Positions 61,195-64,000 of a DNA stretch of 64,000 nucleotides are shown one piece after another. A program made the translations under genes and the position numbers. The stretch is from Dipylidium caninum. Taxonomy: Eukaryota > Platyhelminthes > Cestoda > Cyclophyllidea > Dipylidiidae. Under the pieces are notes generated by a model. It was given only the letters and a program-made list of their open reading frames with translations, was not told the DNA's origin and did not search any database. The stretch is taken from positions 1-64,000 of the forward strand of contig QEYB01000926.1 of the NCBI GenBank assembly GCA_017562135.1. Direction: 5' to 3'. How positions within the stretch are numbered: the first letter of the stretch is position 1; every line of letters begins with the position of its first letter.

Positions 61195-62172
61195 GGCTTG
61201 ACGGGTTGGTTGTATTTGCTACGATTTTTGTCGGACCATGAATTTTCATTAAAATTTGTATCAATCTTTCCCTTTTTCGAACTTTATTAATCCAACATTA
61301 ATTGTTTCTTCTCTGCTTTCATCTCATCGAGTTCTTGTCACTTTAGCTTATATTTTGTGGATTCAAAGTCGGGGTGCATTAGTCAAGAGCGCCTGCTTGT
61401 GTGGGCTGTGCTCTTGTTGGCCTTGGTACCATGGAGTTGGACTTAGGCCCGCCAGCTCTAGTGTGATGAAGTCCTCCACATCTCTCGTGACGCGTGCACT
61501 TTACGCCAATGTCGACATTGGCAACAGAGCCAATCAACATGGCCGTCACTTCTCTTCATATTTCCTTCCATGAAATGTCATCCAAAAGTAGCAGTGTAAC
61601 CCCCAGAGCGTCGAAGGAGAAATTGCAAATATTTTAACATGAAATGTACCTTGTTGGTGTCCATTGTTGGTGTCCATGATTGCAAAAGACCCTCCAAGTC
61701 AGGCTCGATTTATTTGACTCACAAATTGTATCTTAAACAGTGGAGTATGGCGGGTAGGCCGAGGATGATAAGCCCCCGACCGCGGTATTAACACCATCCA
61801 TGGAAGAGCAGCCTCCGCCTACCTTTTATTTTTAATACTTAAATTAAACTATTCCCCTTGTAAAGGGTCTTAGATGGGACGCTGACGAGGTGGATATGTA
61901 GAAGGTGGAGATAATACGCGAAGTAGTACCGTCAAGCGAAACCGAACGAGTTAACAGCAGTAATGGGAGCGTAAACAAGACGAAAATATACAATCAACTC
62001 GTGCCAGATTTGCGCTCTTCGGCAAATTAACTGTCGTCACTTGGTTTATTGCAGCAAACGGAGACTTCTTTCAAGCAAAAAAAGTGACTTGTACACAGAT
62101 ATAATTAAAATAGAAATTAGTCTTCAAGTTTGTGTTCTTTACAAGATCGCAATTTTGCCTATAAATGGGTAT
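61195..62172. other. Intergenic stretch between convergent genes
   Basis: About 1 kb between the ends of the FKBPL-like gene (+) and EMC7 (-). It should contain both 3' UTRs; the TTTATT at 62044-62049 reads AATAAA for EMC7. No other gene is seen. Confidence 0.6.
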
Positions 62173-62313
62173 TTAATTGCGTTTTCGTGTATTGCCGCCT
62201 TTACGAGTGTCTGACAAGGCAGATTGAGCAGATGAACTCATTGATGCCGAAGGCTTCTTGGGTGCCTGCTTTTTGCTGTTACCACCTCCCAGAAGAGGCA
62301 TAGATGACAGGTA
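62173..62313 (-). CDS. EMC7: EMC7 exon 4 (cytosolic tail)
   Basis: Begins YLSSMPLLGG after a T-rich TTTTTTTGTAG acceptor and ends KGGNTRKRN TAA. Basic, Ser-rich tail as in other EMC7 proteins. Confidence 0.88.
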   Translation of the reverse strand, partial: YLSSMPLLGGGNSKKQAPKKPSASMSSSAQSALSDTRKGGNTRKRN

Positions 62314-63118
62314 CTACAAAAAAAGCAAGAATAACTTGGATCAACTCAGTCGGTAGGAGCCGGAGAATGAGGCGCCTCAGTGACTTACATCACTGATATC
62401 CGGTGCCTCAGCACTGCGACCGCCAAATAGACTATTCTTTTGCATCTCTTTAAATTCAGGGTCGTTTGTATCCATGAGTTTGGGAAGAAACATTACGAGA
62501 AGGAGTGGTACGACCATACACAAGACGGTTGGGTTGAGAAGCAAGTCCAGGGTGCGAAGCTGTTCACGAGACTGGGAAGCAAAATAAGTTTCGTCGTGTT
62601 GTTTTAAACTACCACAGGAAGAAAAGAAGTAGACGACGCCTACCTGGAAGTAAAGGGCCTTTCCGACAGTGGTAATTAAAAGAGGATGGATAACGGCTTT
62701 AACAGCCGTGGTTCGAAGAACGTTAACATTCTCGCGCGGATTTTTCCCTTTGAATTTACATCAACTCGAACAGGCTGAGGAAGGTGTAAATTATTAGTTT
62801 CATATAAAAGTTGGTGCTTCTTAAGGCAAAGGCAACAATTTAACGAGGCTCTCGTTCAAATTTCTTGCAATTACTTGGAAAAGAAATGTGGGGTTAATGA
62901 ACTCCACCAAGTAGGAGCCCGGAGCGACATTGGAGACGACAAATTTTCCGTCCGGTTTGACGAAACCTAAGTAACGGTTACCGTCAACACGGACCTTAGT
63001 TTCTGCAGCCCAATTAGGAGATGCGTCGGCAGGTGCAGCGATAGTACCTTCAATGTCTACGCCGTCAACAAGAAATGTGTTCAGAGAGAAGAAAAAGCAG
63101 TGGCAAAGAGACTCGCAT
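62173..63118 (-). CDS. EMC7: EMC7, ER membrane protein complex subunit 7
   Basis: A lumenal subunit of the EMC insertase in the ER membrane. Exons are 62875-63118, 62644-62774, 62389-62571 and 62173-62313, with introns of 100, 72 and 75 nt. Exon 1 gives a signal peptide and the beta-sandwich start (VDIEGTIAAP, VRVDGNRYLGFVKPDGKFVV, PGSYLVEF). Exon 2 gives PVRVDVNSKGKIRAR and a strand-rich part. Exon 3 contains the TM anchor (LLNPTVLCMVVPLLLVMFL) and PKLMDTNDPEFKEMQKN. Exon 4 is a basic Ser/Lys tail ending TRKRN. Two one-base problems are present: an extra T in the T5 run at 63092-63096 and a missing A near 62730. With both corrected the protein is about 232 aa, close to the usual EMC7 length of about 240. 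Confidence 0.9.
62389..62571 (-). CDS. EMC7: EMC7 exon 3 (transmembrane anchor)
   Basis: Exactly 61 codons, in frame, from SREQLRTLDLLLNP to EAPDISD before GTAAGT. Holds the single TM segment and the DPEFKEM motif. Confidence 0.92.
62644..62774 (-). CDS. EMC7: EMC7 exon 2
   Basis: Begins PVRVDVNSKGK after CTTCCTCAG and ends KALYFQ before GTAGGC. Its length of 131 nt is one short of 44 codons, matching the single missing A that separates KIRAR from NVNVLRTT. Confidence 0.85.
62875..63118 (-). CDS. EMC7: EMC7 exon 1 (signal peptide, lumenal domain)
   Basis: ATG at 63118 follows CTTTTCCAG. It reads MRVSLPLLF, then the frame must shift at the T5 run to continue to NTFLVDGVDIEG. Ends NPTFLFQ before GTAATT. 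Confidence 0.78.
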
Positions 63119-64000
63119 CTGGAAAAGCCAAAGAAAGCAAGAATAAGTACTCCGTTATTACAGAAACAACTGAAGCACAGAACATTAAAAATAGGGTACT
63201 TTCGTGGGAAGATGACGCGAGAATAAATTATGAAACGATCAAGCACGAGCTAGGAGCGGGTCTAACATATCAAAAAGCACACATTGTAGTCGAAGATGAG
63301 GAAAATTTACTAGTCATGAACGACATATTGAGCTGAAGACTAAAAATTAAGCGGCACACTTGCAGCTTCCCCGCATAAAAATTGAAAAAAATAAGAGGAG
63401 CAAAGGCAAATGCATTGCAAATCGGGATCGCATAGAAAATGTTTGACTAACCAACAAGCAACCAACCAGGGAGCACTATCGTCATCAAATGGTAAAGCAA
63501 ATATGAGAATTCTCTAACCACGGTGAAATTCCTAAAGTTTTTGAGATAACTGATCGAAAACGATTTTTGTTCATTGTGGCCGAGACAATTAGGTATTTCG
63601 CCATCAATTTCACAGGGAAATAAGAGGGAAGTCTCTTTGGGATTTACGGCATACTAAACTTCTTAAATCCATCCGTAAATTGTAGAAGGGTAAATTACTT
63701 TAAGAGTGCACTAAAATTTCACGTCGCAGTATTTTAACGTCGTTATGGCATAAGATCGGAGTCGCTCAACGCTCACAGCCAGAACTTAGAGTAGTGTCAA
63801 TGTGAAGATTTGGTGAATTCACTACCTTCGCCGAAATATCTACGTTTCCACACTTCGCTTGTAGCCGATACGCCGGCGAAATACTATAGAGGGTTCGTGT
63901 ATATTACCCGAAACAGCACAAACAAAAAATAAATAGGCGCATGTGCATTTAGCAGTACATTGTTTGCATTTAATACCCTTTTATAAATGTACAATATTTC
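63119..64000. other. AT-rich region upstream of EMC7
   Basis: Presumed promoter side of EMC7. The + strand open frame at 63100-63336 overlaps EMC7 exon 1 antisense and opens with GTG; I do not accept it as a gene. Nothing else is recognised up to the window end. Confidence 0.5.

Noticed and set aside
63100..63336. 78-codon Lys/Glu-rich frame on the + strand
   Set aside because: It opens with GTG and overlaps EMC7 exon 1 antisense; the composition follows from the pyrimidine-rich tract on the other strand.
1..64000. CRISPR arrays, operons, bacterial promoters
   Set aside because: The window is eukaryotic; tandem repeats seen are microsatellites without spacers.

Overview
This is a eukaryotic (metazoan) nuclear window: genes are split by GT-AG introns, one of them only about 32 nt long, others of 72 to 100 nt, and others of several kb. 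The products are animal proteins: a rhodopsin-type neuropeptide receptor, a GAS2-like cytoskeletal linker, RAB5IF, a TPR co-chaperone and EMC7. Very short introns together with about 73-nt introns are what I remember from parasitic flatworms, especially tapeworms, and small secreted peptides fit that lifestyle. The phylum is an inference; no mitochondrial or rRNA marker is present to confirm it.

Layout. Positions 1-14613 and 20166-34577 are the two arms of a very large imperfect inverted repeat around a 5.5-kb spacer. The left arm runs off the window start. Each arm carries a small secreted-peptide gene near the spacer and the first three exons of a tachykinin-receptor-like GPCR. In the right arm the GPCR runs on the + strand out of the repeat, with exons 4-5 at 35653-37006. 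The left arm holds a degraded mirror image on the - strand. The arms differ mostly by single-base insertions and deletions, and which arm looks clean changes from place to place. This points to unpolished long-read consensus, a stitched haplotype pair, or a true recent inverted duplication. At 37668-38860 a third, intact secreted-peptide gene is fused to an inverted fragment of GPCR intron 3. From 40706 to 54354 (- strand) lies a GAS2-like gene of at least six exons with a calponin-homology domain and a complete GAR domain. One of its introns holds a 1-kb segment that is also present, in direct orientation, in the palindrome spacer. From about 55 kb the sequence is AT-richer and compact: RAB5IF (59099-59459, +), an FKBPL-like TPR protein (59639-61194, +) and EMC7 (62173-63118, -).

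Biology. The most interesting locus is the secreted-peptide family. Its promoter, signal peptide and UTRs are nearly identical between copies while the mature peptide is strongly diverged, and the old 3' end of another copy survives as a fossil behind the stop codon. Two ER membrane-protein biogenesis factors, RAB5IF and EMC7, lie within 4 kb of each other. Several conserved exons need single-base corrections to stay in frame, so base-level accuracy of this assembly is limited.
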